Shown: positions 20,521-32,326 of the stretch, in pieces
Layout: every line of letters starts with the position of its first letter
Numbering within the stretch: the stretch's first letter is position 1
DNA from: Glycomyces arizonensis DSM 44726
GTDB taxonomy: Bacteria > Actinomycetota > Actinomycetes > Mycobacteriales > Micromonosporaceae
Direction: 5' to 3'
DNA: 64,000 nt
Assembly: GCF_000482705.1 (NCBI RefSeq)
Contig: NZ_AXWO01000002.1
Coordinates: 310,001-374,000, forward strand
Made by a program: the position numbers and the translations under genes
The notes under the pieces: generated by a model
Databases searched by the model: none
Seen by the model: only the letters and a program-made list of their open reading frames with translations
What the model was told of the DNA's origin: nothing

Positions 20521-21479
20521 TTCTCACTTTTCACGTTTTGTCCAGGGCCGCGGAGCCGCTGGGGGAGCAGGAACTCCAGGTGCTCCTCGGCGACGCTCCG
20601 CTCGATCACCTCGATCGGGCCGAACGCCGCGATCGCCTCCACCACCTCGTCCACCAGCGCCGGAGGCGCCGAGGCCCCCGCCGTCACCGCCACCGTCCCC
20701 GCCGCCTCGATCCACGCCCGCTCGATCTCGCCCGCCCCGTCGATCAGGTGCGCCTCGGTGCCCGCGTTCCGCGCCAGCTCCACGAGCCGGTTCGAGTTCG
20801 AGGAGTTCACCGAGCCGATCACGACCACCACGTCCGCCTCCTCCACCACGGCCGCCAGCGCGTTCTGCCGGTTCGTGGTGGCATAGCAGACGTCGTCGGT
20901 CTTCGGCGCCTTGATGCCGGGGAACCGCCGCCGCAGCGCCGCCGCGATCCGCTCGACCTCGGCCACCGCGAGCGTCGTCTGCGCCAGGTACGTGAGCCGG
21001 CCGGGGTCGGGGACGTCCAGCCTCTCGACGTCCTCGACCCCCTCCACCAGCACCGTCCGCTCCGGAGCGACGCCCATGGTGCCCACGACCTCCTCGTGGC
21101 CGGCGTGCCCGATGAGGACCACGGTGTCACCCGCCCCCGATGCCCGCCTCGCCTCCATGTGCACCTTGGAGACGAGCGGGCACGTCGCGTCGACCGCGTC
21201 CAGCCCGCGCAGCGCCGCCTCGGCCTCCACTGCCGGGGCCACGCCGTGCGCCGAGAACACCACGAGCGCGTCCTTGGGCACCTCATCGAGCTCGCCGACG
21301 AACACCGCCCCGCGAGATTCGAGGTCGCCCACCACCTGCGCGTTGTGGACGATCTGGTTGCGCACGTACACCGGCGGCCCGTGCCGCTCCAGCAGCCGCT
21401 CCACGATGTCGATCGCCCGCTCCACACCCGCGCAGAACGAGCGCGGCGACGGCAGCAGGACCCGCCTCGGTCCGTTCAC
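20511..21479 (-). CDS. ispH: 4-hydroxy-3-methylbut-2-enyl diphosphate reductase
   Basis: The last enzyme of the MEP pathway, yielding IPP and DMAPP. The 322-residue protein has the three [4Fe-4S] cysteines at 16 (SFCAGVERA), 100 (DATCPLVSKVH) and 198 (CYATTNRQ), plus SAHGVAP and GSVNSSNSNRL substrate-binding segments. It starts at GTG 21479 and overlaps the polyprenyl synthase stop as GTGA, so it is translated together with an enzyme that uses its products. This tight pairing, downstream of an encapsulin gene, suggests a dedicated precursor supply. Whether a second ispH exists elsewhere in the genome cannot be seen here. Confidence 0.95.
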   Translation of the reverse strand: MNGPRRVLLPSPRSFCAGVERAIDIVERLLERHGPPVYVRNQIVHNAQVVGDLESRGAVFVGELDEVPKDALVVFSAHGVAPAVEAEAALRGLDAVDATCPLVSKVHMEARRASGAGDTVVLIGHAGHEEVVGTMGVAPERTVLVEGVEDVERLDVPDPGRLTYLAQTTLAVAEVERIAAALRRRFPGIKAPKTDDVCYATTNRQNALAAVVEEADVVVVIGSVNSSNSNRLVELARNAGTEAHLIDGAGEIERAWIEAAGTVAVTAGASAPPALVDEVVEAIAAFGPIEVIERSVAEEHLEFLLPQRLRGPGQNVKSEKSS

Positions 21480-22489
21480 CTCGTCCTCCCGACCGTGCTC
21501 GCCGCCAGGTCGTTCAGCTCCACGACCGCCTCCGGGCGCAGCTGTGCGCCAGCGAGCCCCGCCGAGGCCGCCGCCGTCAGCGTCGCCGCCGCCAACTCGC
21601 TGGCCTGCCTGCCGCCGCAGGCCTCCACCAGTTCGGCGGCGCGGCGCAGCTCGGCCTCTTCCAGCGGCGCGGGGCGCCGGTACAGCCCCGCCAGCTCGGC
21701 CGCCTCCGGGCGGTCCGAGCCGAGCGCGGCCGCCACCGGCAGCGACTTCTTGCGGTTGCGCAGGTCCGAGTACACCGACTTGCCGGTGGCCTCCGGGTCG
21801 CCCCAGATGCCCAGCAGGTCGTCGACGTGCTGGAACGCCAGCCCGATCCGGAGCCCGAAGTCGCGCAGCACCGCCACTTGCGCGGCGCTCCCGCCCGCGT
21901 ACAGCGCCCCCAGGCCGGTGGCGCAGCCCATGAGCGAGGCGGTCTTGGCCTCGGACATGGCGGTGCACTCGGCCAGGCCCACCTGCTCGCGGTCCTCGAA
22001 CCCGGTGTCGGCCAGCTGGCCCTCGATGAGCGACCGGACGGTCGAGGCCAGTCGGCCGACGGCCTCGGCGGCCCACGCGCCGCCCGCGTCGGCGAGGACC
22101 TCGAACGCCAAGGCGTGCATGGCGTCGCCGAGGAGGATCGCGTCGGTCGTGCCGAAGACCTTCCACACGGTCGGGCGGTGCCGCCGCATGGTGTCGCGGT
22201 CGATGATGTCGTCGTGGACGAGCGAGAAGTTGTGGACCAGCTCCACGGCCACCGCCGCGGGGACGGCGGACCGCCACTGGCCCGCGACGGCCTTGGCCGC
22301 CAGGAGCGTCAGCAGCGGCCGCACGGCCTTGCCGGATTCGCCCGCGGCCGGTCGGCCGGCGGGATCGGTCCATCCGAAGTGGTAGGCGGCGACGCGGGCC
22401 GCAGCGGCGGGGAGCCGCTCGACGGCGGACCGCAGTCCGGTGTCGATGGCCTCGCGTTCGGCGGCGTAGCGGTCGGTCAGCACGGTCAT
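21476..22489 (-). CDS. Polyprenyl diphosphate synthase, putative family 2 encapsulin cargo
   Basis: A 337-residue trans-isoprenyl diphosphate synthase condensing IPP onto allylic diphosphates. The first Asp-rich motif is DDIID (93-97) with the preceding HNFSLVHDD; the second is DDLLGIWGD. Lys54/Arg57 in GKAVRPLL should bind IPP. Genes of this type placed directly after a family 2B encapsulin are known as polyprenyl transferase cargo. Here the catalytic fold starts almost at residue 1, so no long disordered cargo-loading tail is visible. The ATG has GGGAGG 4 nt upstream. Product chain length is uncertain, probably C20 or longer. It overlaps ispH by 4 nt. Confidence 0.9.
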   Translation of the reverse strand: MTVLTDRYAAEREAIDTGLRSAVERLPAAAARVAAYHFGWTDPAGRPAAGESGKAVRPLLTLLAAKAVAGQWRSAVPAAVAVELVHNFSLVHDDIIDRDTMRRHRPTVWKVFGTTDAILLGDAMHALAFEVLADAGGAWAAEAVGRLASTVRSLIEGQLADTGFEDREQVGLAECTAMSEAKTASLMGCATGLGALYAGGSAAQVAVLRDFGLRIGLAFQHVDDLLGIWGDPEATGKSVYSDLRNRKKSLPVAAALGSDRPEAAELAGLYRRPAPLEEAELRRAAELVEACGGRQASELAAATLTAAASAGLAGAQLRPEAVVELNDLAASTVGRTR

Positions 22490-22523
22490 GTGGCCTCCCA
22501 GGTCAGCTGTTCGGGATCGGGTC

Positions 22524-22610
22524 GCCGGGCGCCCGGGGGAGTGCCCCGCGGGCGCCCGGCGCTGGCGCGGCTCGGTTCGCGAAGTCCCGGGTACCCCGCG
22601 GGCACCCGGG
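22524..22610 (-). terminator. Two GC-rich hairpins between encapsulin and prenyl synthase genes
   Basis: A hairpin with 12-bp perfect arms (22524-22535 and 22549-22560) and a second with 7-bp arms CCCGGGT/ACCCGGG (22586-22592 and 22604-22610) fill the 128-bp gap. Neither has a T run. They may reduce read-through so that shell protein is made in excess over cargo enzyme; this role is inferred. Confidence 0.45.
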
Positions 22611-22617
22611 TGCTCCG

Positions 22618-24036
22618 CTACCGGCCGATCTCGACGTTCTCGAGGATGCCGAGCGCGTCCGGCACCAGCACCGCCGCCGAATAGTAGGCGCTGACCAGGT
22701 AGGACGTGACGGCTTTGTCGTCGATGCCCATGAACCGGACCGACAGGCCCGGCTCGTACTCGTCGGGCAGGCCGGTCTGGTGCAGGCCGACCACGCCCTG
22801 CTCGTCCTCGCCGGTCCGCATGCACAGGATCGAGGTGGTGCGGTTGGCCGAGATCGGGAGCTTGTTGCACGGCAGGATCGGCAGACCCCGCCACGCCGGG
22901 AGGTGGTGGCCGCCGAACTCGACCGTCGACGGGTAGAGGCCCCGCTTGTTGCACTCGCGCCCGATCGCGGCGATCGCCTTCGGGTGGGCGAGCAGGTACT
23001 CGGGCTTGCGGCGGCGGCTGATCAGCTCGTCGAGGTCGTCCGGCGTCGGCGGCCCGGTGCGGGTCGGGATGCGCTGCTCCAGCGCGGCGTTGTGCAGCAG
23101 CCCGAACTCGCGGTTGTTGACCATCTGCTCCTCCTGCTGCTCGCGGAGGGCCTCGACGGTGAGCCGGAGCTGCTGCTCCATCTGGTTCATCGGCTTGTTG
23201 TAGAGGTCGGCGACCCGCGTGTGGACCCGCAGCACGGTCTGCGCCACCGACAGCTCGTACTCCCTCGGCGAGCGCTCGTAGTCGACGAAGGTCCGCGGCA
23301 GGTCGGGCTCGCCCGAGTGCCCCGCGGCGATGTCGATGGCGGCCTCGCCGTACTTGTTGGACCTGGCCGACGACTCGGAGCGGTAGTGCTCGAGGTGCTC
23401 GGCCAGGGCCGGGATCCGCTCGGTGAGCTCGGCGATCGCGTCGGACGACAGCGTGAGCACCGTGGTCGGCACGGAGGCCACGGCGTCGCCGTCCCACACG
23501 GGCCCGTCCTCGGTCAGGGCCTGGGCGCCGAAGTGGTCGCCGTCGACGAGCACGTCCACGGTGGCCTGTTCGCCGTAGGGCCCCGAGACGAGCTGGTCGA
23601 CGCGCCCGTGGGCGATCAGGTGGAGCCCGTCGACGGGCTCGCCGCTCGTGGCGAGGCGCTCGCCGGGCGAGAGCTCGCGCTGCTCGAAGCGGTCGGCGAT
23701 GGCCTCGAACGCGGCCTCGTCGCCGAGGCCGCGCAGCTGCGCGATCTCGCCGAGCTCGGACGGGATGACGCGGACCGCTGCGCCCTCGGTGGTGAACTGG
23801 ACGCGTCCGTCGCCCACGGTGTAGGTGAGCCGCCGGTTGACGCGGTAGGTGCCGCCGGTGGTCTGGACCCACGGCAGGATCCGCAGCAGCCACCGGGAGG
23901 TGATCTCCTGCATCTGCGGGGCCGACTTGGTGGTGGAGGCGAGGTTGCGGGCCGCGGCCGTGGAGAGGCTCGTCTGCTCCTGGCCGTTGTCGGTCTGCGT
24001 CGGCGGCGTCGGGTCGTTGAGAACCGAATCGGACAT
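22618..24036 (-). CDS. Family 2B encapsulin nanocompartment shell protein
   Basis: This 472-residue protein has the features of family 2B encapsulins: an HK97-type shell fold split by an inserted cyclic-nucleotide-binding-like domain. Residues 1-40 are a disordered N-terminal arm; 41-105 hold the first shell segment ([26 protein letters not shown]); about 108-215 are the inserted beta-roll ([25 protein letters not shown]); 225-472 complete the shell ([32 protein letters not shown] region; [54 protein letters not shown]). Such shells self-assemble and enclose enzymes. Older pipelines label it a Crp/Fnr protein. It heads a run with a prenyl synthase and ispH. Confidence 0.9.
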   Translation of the reverse strand: MSDSVLNDPTPPTQTDNGQEQTSLSTAAARNLASTTKSAPQMQEITSRWLLRILPWVQTTGGTYRVNRRLTYTVGDGRVQFTTEGAAVRVIPSELGEIAQLRGLGDEAAFEAIADRFEQRELSPGERLATSGEPVDGLHLIAHGRVDQLVSGPYGEQATVDVLVDGDHFGAQALTEDGPVWDGDAVASVPTTVLTLSSDAIAELTERIPALAEHLEHYRSESSARSNKYGEAAIDIAAGHSGEPDLPRTFVDYERSPREYELSVAQTVLRVHTRVADLYNKPMNQMEQQLRLTVEALREQQEEQMVNNREFGLLHNAALEQRIPTRTGPPTPDDLDELISRRRKPEYLLAHPKAIAAIGRECNKRGLYPSTVEFGGHHLPAWRGLPILPCNKLPISANRTTSILCMRTGEDEQGVVGLHQTGLPDEYEPGLSVRFMGIDDKAVTSYLVSAYYSAAVLVPDALGILENVEIGR

Positions 24037-24079
24037 GGTGATGATTCCTCACGCTAGGGCGTATAGTTCGCTTCAGTTG

Positions 24080-24102
24080 TTATAGGTTCTATATGGCTAT
24101 AA
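24080..24102. promoter_or_regulatory. Inverted repeat in the encapsulin promoter region
   Basis: TTATAG (24080-24085) and CTATAA (24097-24102) are a perfect 6-bp inverted repeat with an 11-bp spacer, in an AT-rich island 44-66 bp before the encapsulin ATG. It could be an operator or the core promoter. Confidence 0.45.
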
Positions 24103-24126
24103 AAGAAATATCAACCCTCAATATGC

Positions 24127-24912
24127 TCATAGGTCCGTATAATGCGCGTCGATCTCGTCGTAGCGGTCCATCGCGCTGTGGTAGGCGTCGGCCCGCACGG
24201 CCTCGCCCCGGCTGAACGGGTATTCCAGCTGGTAGGTGGCGAACAGCATGAGCGCGACCATGCCCGAGATCAGCCCCACCAGGACGAACTGGAACCGCCG
24301 CGTCGGCGTGCCGAGCGTCAGCGAGACGACGAGCACCAGCAGCGCCCCCGCCAGCAGCACCGCCCACATCGGCCCCGACAGCCCCCGCTGCGCCTGGAGG
24401 GTCCGGTCGGTGCGGTACTCGGCGAGCGCCCTCGCCTGGTCCCTGGCGTCGTCGAGCTGCGCCTGGAGTGCCTCGTCCGCGTCGGGGACCGCCGCGAACG
24501 GGGCTCGCATCCGGTCGATGAGCAGCAGTCCCTCCGAGCCGAGCGGGTCCAGCTCGTCCATGGCCTCCCACTCGTCGCCGACGACCAGCGCGGTGTAGTC
24601 GCGCACCGCGTCCCGCACCTCGTCGCGCCCCTCCGGCGGCAGCACCCCGGCCGCCCAGTACACCTCGACCAGCGCGCCGGCCTCCTGGTACGTGACGTGC
24701 CCGGCCTCGTTTCGGTTCTCCCAGGCGGTGATGAGCACGAAGGCGAGCACGACCGCGTACAGCACCGTGAGCAGCTCGAACAGCGTCGTGCCGATCTCGT
24801 TGTTGCGCTCGCGCCCGGTCGGCGGGGCGAACCGCTGGAGCAGCGCGACGAGCACGCTGACCACCGCCACCACCGCGAGAGTGAATGCCAGACTTTCCCA
24901 CCAGATTGCCAT
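24127..24912 (-). CDS. DUF4239 membrane protein
   Basis: A 261-residue integral membrane protein with two N-terminal helices (WWESLAFTLAVVAVVSVLVALL; FELLTVLYAVVLAFVLITAW), a charged middle part of about 120 residues, and two C-terminal helices (MWAVLLAGALLVLVVSLTLG; FQFVLVGLISGMVALMLFATY). This layout and the motif GTTLFELLTVLYAVVLAFV match DUF4239, a family related to bestrophin-like channels, whose function is not established. It lies between the geosmin synthase and encapsulin genes on the same strand, 91 bp before the encapsulin start, and is divergent from the Pro-rich protein across only 36 bp. A role in terpene traffic would be speculation. Confidence 0.85.
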   Translation of the reverse strand: MAIWWESLAFTLAVVAVVSVLVALLQRFAPPTGRERNNEIGTTLFELLTVLYAVVLAFVLITAWENRNEAGHVTYQEAGALVEVYWAAGVLPPEGRDEVRDAVRDYTALVVGDEWEAMDELDPLGSEGLLLIDRMRAPFAAVPDADEALQAQLDDARDQARALAEYRTDRTLQAQRGLSGPMWAVLLAGALLVLVVSLTLGTPTRRFQFVLVGLISGMVALMLFATYQLEYPFSRGEAVRADAYHSAMDRYDEIDAHYTDL

Positions 24913-24948
24913 TGACAGCCCTAAAGTTCGTAAAACAGAATCTCAGTC

Positions 24949-28005
<3,057 letters not shown>

Positions 28006-29427
28006 GTGAAGGTCGCCATCGTCGGCTACGGCATGGCCGGGGCCCGCATAGCCCGAGAACTCGGGCGCCGCGGCCTCGAGGTCACCGTGTTCGGCGCCGA
28101 GTCCAGCGCCGCCTACAACCGCATCCTGCTCTCCAGCATGATCGCCGGAAAGCAGTCCGAAGCCGAGATCGCCCTGCCCGCGCCCCCCGACCACGTCGAA
28201 CTGCGCCTCGGCGAGGCCGTCGAAGCCGTCGACCTCAGTGCCAAGACCGTGGGCGGCACCGCCTTCGACAAGCTCGTGCTCGCCACCGGCGCCGACGCCT
28301 TCGTCCCGCCCATTCCCGGGCTCCTGCCGCTCCCCACCGGCGCTTATGTGCTCCGCACCATCGACGACGCCCGCCGCATCCTCACCGAGACCGAGAACCG
28401 CGCCAGCGCCGTCGTCCTCGGCGGCGGCCTCCTCGGCCTCGAAGCCGCCCGCGGCCTCGCCGGGCGCGGCCTCGACGTCACCGTCGTCCACGCCGCCGGC
28501 CACCTCATGGAGCGCCAGCTCGACCCGCTCGGCTCCCAGGTCCTCGCCGCCACCTACGCCGAACTCGGCGTCCGCTCGGTCACCGACGCCCAGACCACCC
28601 GCGTCATCCACGGCGACGACGGCCTGAGCCTCGTCCTCGCCGACGGCCGCACCGTCACCGGCCAGCTCATGGTCGTCTCCTGCGGCATCCGCCCCGAGAC
28701 CGGCCTCGCCCGCGCCATGGGCCTCGACGTGGGCCGCGGCGTCGTCATCGACGACCAGTGCCGCACCTCCCACCCCGACGTGTTCGCCGTCGGCGACTGC
28801 GCCGAGCACCGCGGCATCCCCTACGGCCTCGTCGGACCCGCCTGGGAGCAGGCCGACGTCGTCGCCGACCTCCTCTCCGGAGCCGACCCCGGCGCCGCCT
28901 ACACCGGCTCGCGGCTCGTCACCCGCCTCAAGGCCACCGGCATCGACCTCGCCGCGATGGGCGAGGTCGACGGCGACGAGGTGGTCTCCTTCGCCGACCC
29001 CGGCCGCGGCACCTACGCCCGCCTCGTCATCGACGAGGAGGGTCGCCTTGCCGGGGCCGTCATGCTCGGCGACAACCCCATGGTCGGCCAGGTGGTGCAG
29101 CTGTTCGACACCGGCGATCCCGTCCCGCACGACCGCCGCACCCTCCTGATGGGACGACCCGGCGAATCGGTGTCCGTCGCCCCCGCCACACCCGAGTCCA
29201 TGCCCGAGGCGGCTGTGGTGTGCCGGTGCAACAACGTCACCAAGAAGGCATTGACCGACGCGTTCCGGTCCGGAGCGCGCACCCCCGAAGCGCTGTCCGA
29301 CGCCACCCAGGCGTCGACCGGCTGCGGCACCTGCGTCGACGACGTCGCGAGCGTGTGCAAATGGCTGAGTGGAACCGTCGCCGGCCTCGGTGAGGCCGCC
29401 GCGATCTTGAAAGAGGTGCCAGCATGA
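28006..29427 (+). CDS. FAD/NAD-dependent oxidoreductase with C-terminal [2Fe-2S] domain (nitrite reductase accessory)
   Basis: A 473-residue protein resembling the N-terminal half of NirB: a pyridine-nucleotide-disulfide oxidoreductase fold with two nucleotide-binding motifs (VAIVGYGMAGARIA; VVLGGGLLGLEAARGLAGRG), FAD-binding VFAVGDCAEHRGIPYG, and a BFD-like [2Fe-2S] domain with CRCNN and TGCGTC cysteines. It starts at GTG with GGGGAGG 8 nt upstream. The stop overlaps the nirB start (ATGA), so it is first in the operon. It may feed electrons to nitrite or nitrate reductase, as NasB-type proteins do. The nitrate reductase in this window lacks its own redox partner, which makes that a reasonable guess. 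Confidence 0.88.
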   Translation: MKVAIVGYGMAGARIARELGRRGLEVTVFGAESSAAYNRILLSSMIAGKQSEAEIALPAPPDHVELRLGEAVEAVDLSAKTVGGTAFDKLVLATGADAFVPPIPGLLPLPTGAYVLRTIDDARRILTETENRASAVVLGGGLLGLEAARGLAGRGLDVTVVHAAGHLMERQLDPLGSQVLAATYAELGVRSVTDAQTTRVIHGDDGLSLVLADGRTVTGQLMVVSCGIRPETGLARAMGLDVGRGVVIDDQCRTSHPDVFAVGDCAEHRGIPYGLVGPAWEQADVVADLLSGADPGAAYTGSRLVTRLKATGIDLAAMGEVDGDEVVSFADPGRGTYARLVIDEEGRLAGAVMLGDNPMVGQVVQLFDTGDPVPHDRRTLLMGRPGESVSVAPATPESMPEAAVVCRCNNVTKKALTDAFRSGARTPEALSDATQASTGCGTCVDDVASVCKWLSGTVAGLGEAAAILKEVPA

Positions 29428-31910
29428 GCGACAAGCGATTGGTAGTGGTCGGCGACGGCATGGTCGGCCGCCGGTTCCTGGAGGCGATCGCCGAGCGCGA
29501 CCCGTCCTGGGACGTCACCGTCCTCGCCGAGGAGCCCCGGCCCGCCTACGACCGGGTGCGCCTCTCGGCGTTCTTCGACGGCGTCAGCGCCGAGGAGCTC
29601 TCCCTCGCCACCGAGCTGCCCGGCGTCGACGTCCGCCTGAGCGAACCGGCGACCGCGATCGACCGCGCCGCCCGCGCCGTCCGCACCGAGCGCGGCGAAT
29701 ACGCCTACGACAAGCTCGTGCTCGCCACCGGCTCGGCCGCGTTCGTCCCGCCCGTCGAAGGCGCCGGCCTCGACGGCGTGTTCGTCTACCGCACCATCGA
29801 GGACCTCGAAGCCATCAAGGCCCGAGCCGAGGGCCGCCGCCACGGCGTCGTCATCGGCGGCGGCCTCCTCGGCCTCGAAGCCGCCAACGCGCTGCGCCTG
29901 CTCGGCCTGGAGACCCAGATCGTCGAGTTCGCGCCCTGGCTCATGGCCCGCCAGCTCGACGAGGCCGGCGGCGGCGTCCTCAAGCAGCACATCGAGAAGC
30001 TCGGCATCGACGTCGCCTGCTCCACCGGCGGCACCAGGATCGAGCAGGCGGGCGACCGCCTGCTCATGGAGACCAACGTCGAAGGACTCGCCTTCGACAC
30101 CGACCTCATCGTCTTCGCCGCGGGCGTGCGCCCCCGCGACCAGTTGGCACGCGACTGCGGCCTGGAGGTCGGCGAGCGCGGCGGCATCACCACCGACACC
30201 GCCTGCCAGACCTCCGACCCCGACGTCTACGCCATCGGTGAGGTCGCCGCCATGGAAGGCGTCTGCTACGGCCTGGTCGCCCCCGGCTACACCATGGCCG
30301 AGGTCGTCGCCGACCGCCTCGCGGGCGGCGAGGCCACCTTCCCCGGCGCCGACCTCTCCACCAAGCTCAAGCTCCTCGGCGTCGACGTCGCCCAGTTCGG
30401 CGCCATGGACGGCCCGCTCGCCACCACCTACCTCGACCCGGCCGAAGGCCTCTACGCCAAGCTCATCCTCTCCGACGACGCGCAGACCCTCCTGGGCGGC
30501 ATGCTCGTCGGCAACGCCGAGCCGTACCCGCTGCTGAGAGCCAGCGTCGGCGGCCCCGTCCCCGCGCAGCTGGCCGACCTCCTCTCCTCCGGCGAAGTCG
30601 AGGCCGGGCTCCCCGACGCCGCCCAGGTGTGCTCGTGCAACGCCGTCACCAAGGGCGACATCATGGGCGCCATCCACGACGGCTGCACCGACGTCGGCGC
30701 CCTCAAGGACTGCACCCGCGCGGGCACCGGCTGCGGCTCGTGCGTCCCCATGCTGGGGCAGCTCCTCGCCGAAGGCGGCGTCGAGGTCTCCACCTCGGTG
30801 TGCGAGCACTTCACCCAGTCCAGGGCCGAACTGTTCGACATCGTCAAGGTCACCGGCATCGCCACCTTCTCCGAGCTCATCGCCCGCTACGGCACCGGCG
30901 CGGGCTGCGACCTGTGCAAACCCGCCGTCGCCTCCATCCTCGCGAGCCTGGGAGGCGGCCACATCCTCGACGGCGAGCAGGCCGCCCTCCAGGACACCAA
31001 CGACCACTTCCTCGCCAACCTCCAGCGCAACGGCACCTATTCGGTCGTCCCGCGCATCCCCGGCGGCGAGATCACGCCCGACAAGCTCATCGTCATCGGC
31101 GAGGTCGCCCGCGACTTCGGCCTCTACACCAAGATCACCGGCGGCCAGCGCATCGACATGTTCGGCGCCCGCGTCGACGACCTGCCGAACATCTGGCGGC
31201 GCCTGGTCGACGCCGGATTCGAGTCCGGCCACGCCTACGGCAAGGCCCTGCGCACCGTCAAGTCCTGCGTCGGCACCGACTGGTGCCGCTACGGCGTCCA
31301 GGACTCGGTCAAGATGGCCATCGACCTCGAACTGCGCTACCGCGGCCTGCGCAGCCCCCACAAGCTCAAGTCCGCCGTCTCCGGGTGCGCCCGCGAATGC
31401 GCCGAGGCCCGCGGCAAGGACTTCGGCGTCATCGGCACCGAGAACGGCTGGAACCTCTACGTCGGCGGCAACGGCGGCTTCACGCCCCGCCACGCCGACC
31501 TCCTGCTCGCCGACGTCGACTCCGCGACGCTCGTGCGCACCATCGACCGGTTCCTGATGTTCTACATCTCCACCGCCGACCGGCTCCAGCGCACCTCCAA
31601 ATGGGTCGAGGCCCTCGACGGCGGCATCGACTACCTGCGGGAGGTCATCGTCGACGACCGGCTCGGCATCTGCGGCGAACTCGACGCCCTCATGGCCGAG
31701 CACGTCGCGAACTACGCCGACGAGTGGAAAGGAGTCCTGGACGACCCCGAGAAGCTCCAGCGGTTCGTCTCCTTCGTCAACGCCCCCGACACCCCCGACC
31801 CCTCCATCGAGTTCGAGACCGTCCGCGGGCAGCAGTTCCCCGCGGCCACCACCGACCGCTCGCACACCGGACCGGTGCTGCTCGGCATTCCCGAAAGGAA
31901 GTACCAGTGA
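29424..31910 (+). CDS. nirB: Assimilatory nitrite reductase, large subunit
   Basis: An 828-residue NAD(P)H-dependent siroheme nitrite reductase reducing nitrite to ammonium. Order: FAD/NAD oxidoreductase (1-310), BFD-like [2Fe-2S] domain (CSCNAVTKGDI...GTGCGSC), a linker with a second cysteine set (CDLCKP), then the ferredoxin-like and siroheme domains, with Cys615, Cys621, Cys655 and Cys659 holding the coupled [4Fe-4S]-siroheme centre (SCVGTDWCRYG; SGCARECAEA). AGAGG precedes the ATG. It overlaps the genes on both sides by a few bases, so nirB, nirD and the upstream oxidoreductase form one operon. Confidence 0.97.
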   Translation: MSDKRLVVVGDGMVGRRFLEAIAERDPSWDVTVLAEEPRPAYDRVRLSAFFDGVSAEELSLATELPGVDVRLSEPATAIDRAARAVRTERGEYAYDKLVLATGSAAFVPPVEGAGLDGVFVYRTIEDLEAIKARAEGRRHGVVIGGGLLGLEAANALRLLGLETQIVEFAPWLMARQLDEAGGGVLKQHIEKLGIDVACSTGGTRIEQAGDRLLMETNVEGLAFDTDLIVFAAGVRPRDQLARDCGLEVGERGGITTDTACQTSDPDVYAIGEVAAMEGVCYGLVAPGYTMAEVVADRLAGGEATFPGADLSTKLKLLGVDVAQFGAMDGPLATTYLDPAEGLYAKLILSDDAQTLLGGMLVGNAEPYPLLRASVGGPVPAQLADLLSSGEVEAGLPDAAQVCSCNAVTKGDIMGAIHDGCTDVGALKDCTRAGTGCGSCVPMLGQLLAEGGVEVSTSVCEHFTQSRAELFDIVKVTGIATFSELIARYGTGAGCDLCKPAVASILASLGGGHILDGEQAALQDTNDHFLANLQRNGTYSVVPRIPGGEITPDKLIVIGEVARDFGLYTKITGGQRIDMFGARVDDLPNIWRRLVDAGFESGHAYGKALRTVKSCVGTDWCRYGVQDSVKMAIDLELRYRGLRSPHKLKSAVSGCARECAEARGKDFGVIGTENGWNLYVGGNGGFTPRHADLLLADVDSATLVRTIDRFLMFYISTADRLQRTSKWVEALDGGIDYLREVIVDDRLGICGELDALMAEHVANYADEWKGVLDDPEKLQRFVSFVNAPDTPDPSIEFETVRGQQFPAATTDRSHTGPVLLGIPERKYQ

Positions 31911-32326
31911 TGGAAGCAATCTGCGCATTCGACCGCCTGATCCCGGGACGCGGCGCCGCCGCGCTGCTCGCCGACGGCACCCAGATCGCCGTGTTCCGGC
32001 TCCCCGACGACAGCCTCTTCGCACTGTCCAACCGGGACCCGTTCACCGGCGCGAACGTCATGAGCCGCGGCATCGTCGGCGACCGCGGCGGCGAACCCAC
32101 CGTCGCCTCGCCCCTGCTCAAGCAGGTCTTCTCGCTCAAGAGCGGCCGGTGCCTCGACGACGGGGGCACCGCCCTGGAGGTCTTCGCCGTCGAAGTGGTC
32201 GACGGCGAGGTCCGCGTCGGCGCGGACGTCCGAGCGGCCGTGTTATGGCCGGAGCCGCCGCCCTGCCGCTGCGACCGGACACGGAAGCGACCCTCGCGCC
32301 GCTCACCGGCTACACCGTCGCGGTGA
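31910..32326 (+). CDS. nirD: Nitrite reductase small subunit, Rieske-like
   Basis: A 138-residue protein with the NirD Rieske-like beta-fold lacking cluster ligands (LIPGRGAAALLADGTQIAVFRL; NRDPFTGANVMSRGIVGDRG; FSLKSGRCLDD). It associates with NirB. Its ATG shares one base with the nirB stop (TGATG). The last 27 or so residues (WPEPPPCRCDRTRKRPSRRS...) are a basic tail beyond the normal fold and are encoded in the same DNA as the start of the next gene, an 82-nt overlap. Confidence 0.92.
   Translation: MEAICAFDRLIPGRGAAALLADGTQIAVFRLPDDSLFALSNRDPFTGANVMSRGIVGDRGGEPTVASPLLKQVFSLKSGRCLDDGGTALEVFAVEVVDGEVRVGADVRAAVLWPEPPPCRCDRTRKRPSRRSPATPSR

Noticed and set aside
22618-24036. Reading the encapsulin as a Crp/Fnr transcription regulator
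   Set aside because: There is no helix-turn-helix; the cNMP-like domain is flanked on both sides by shell-protein segments.
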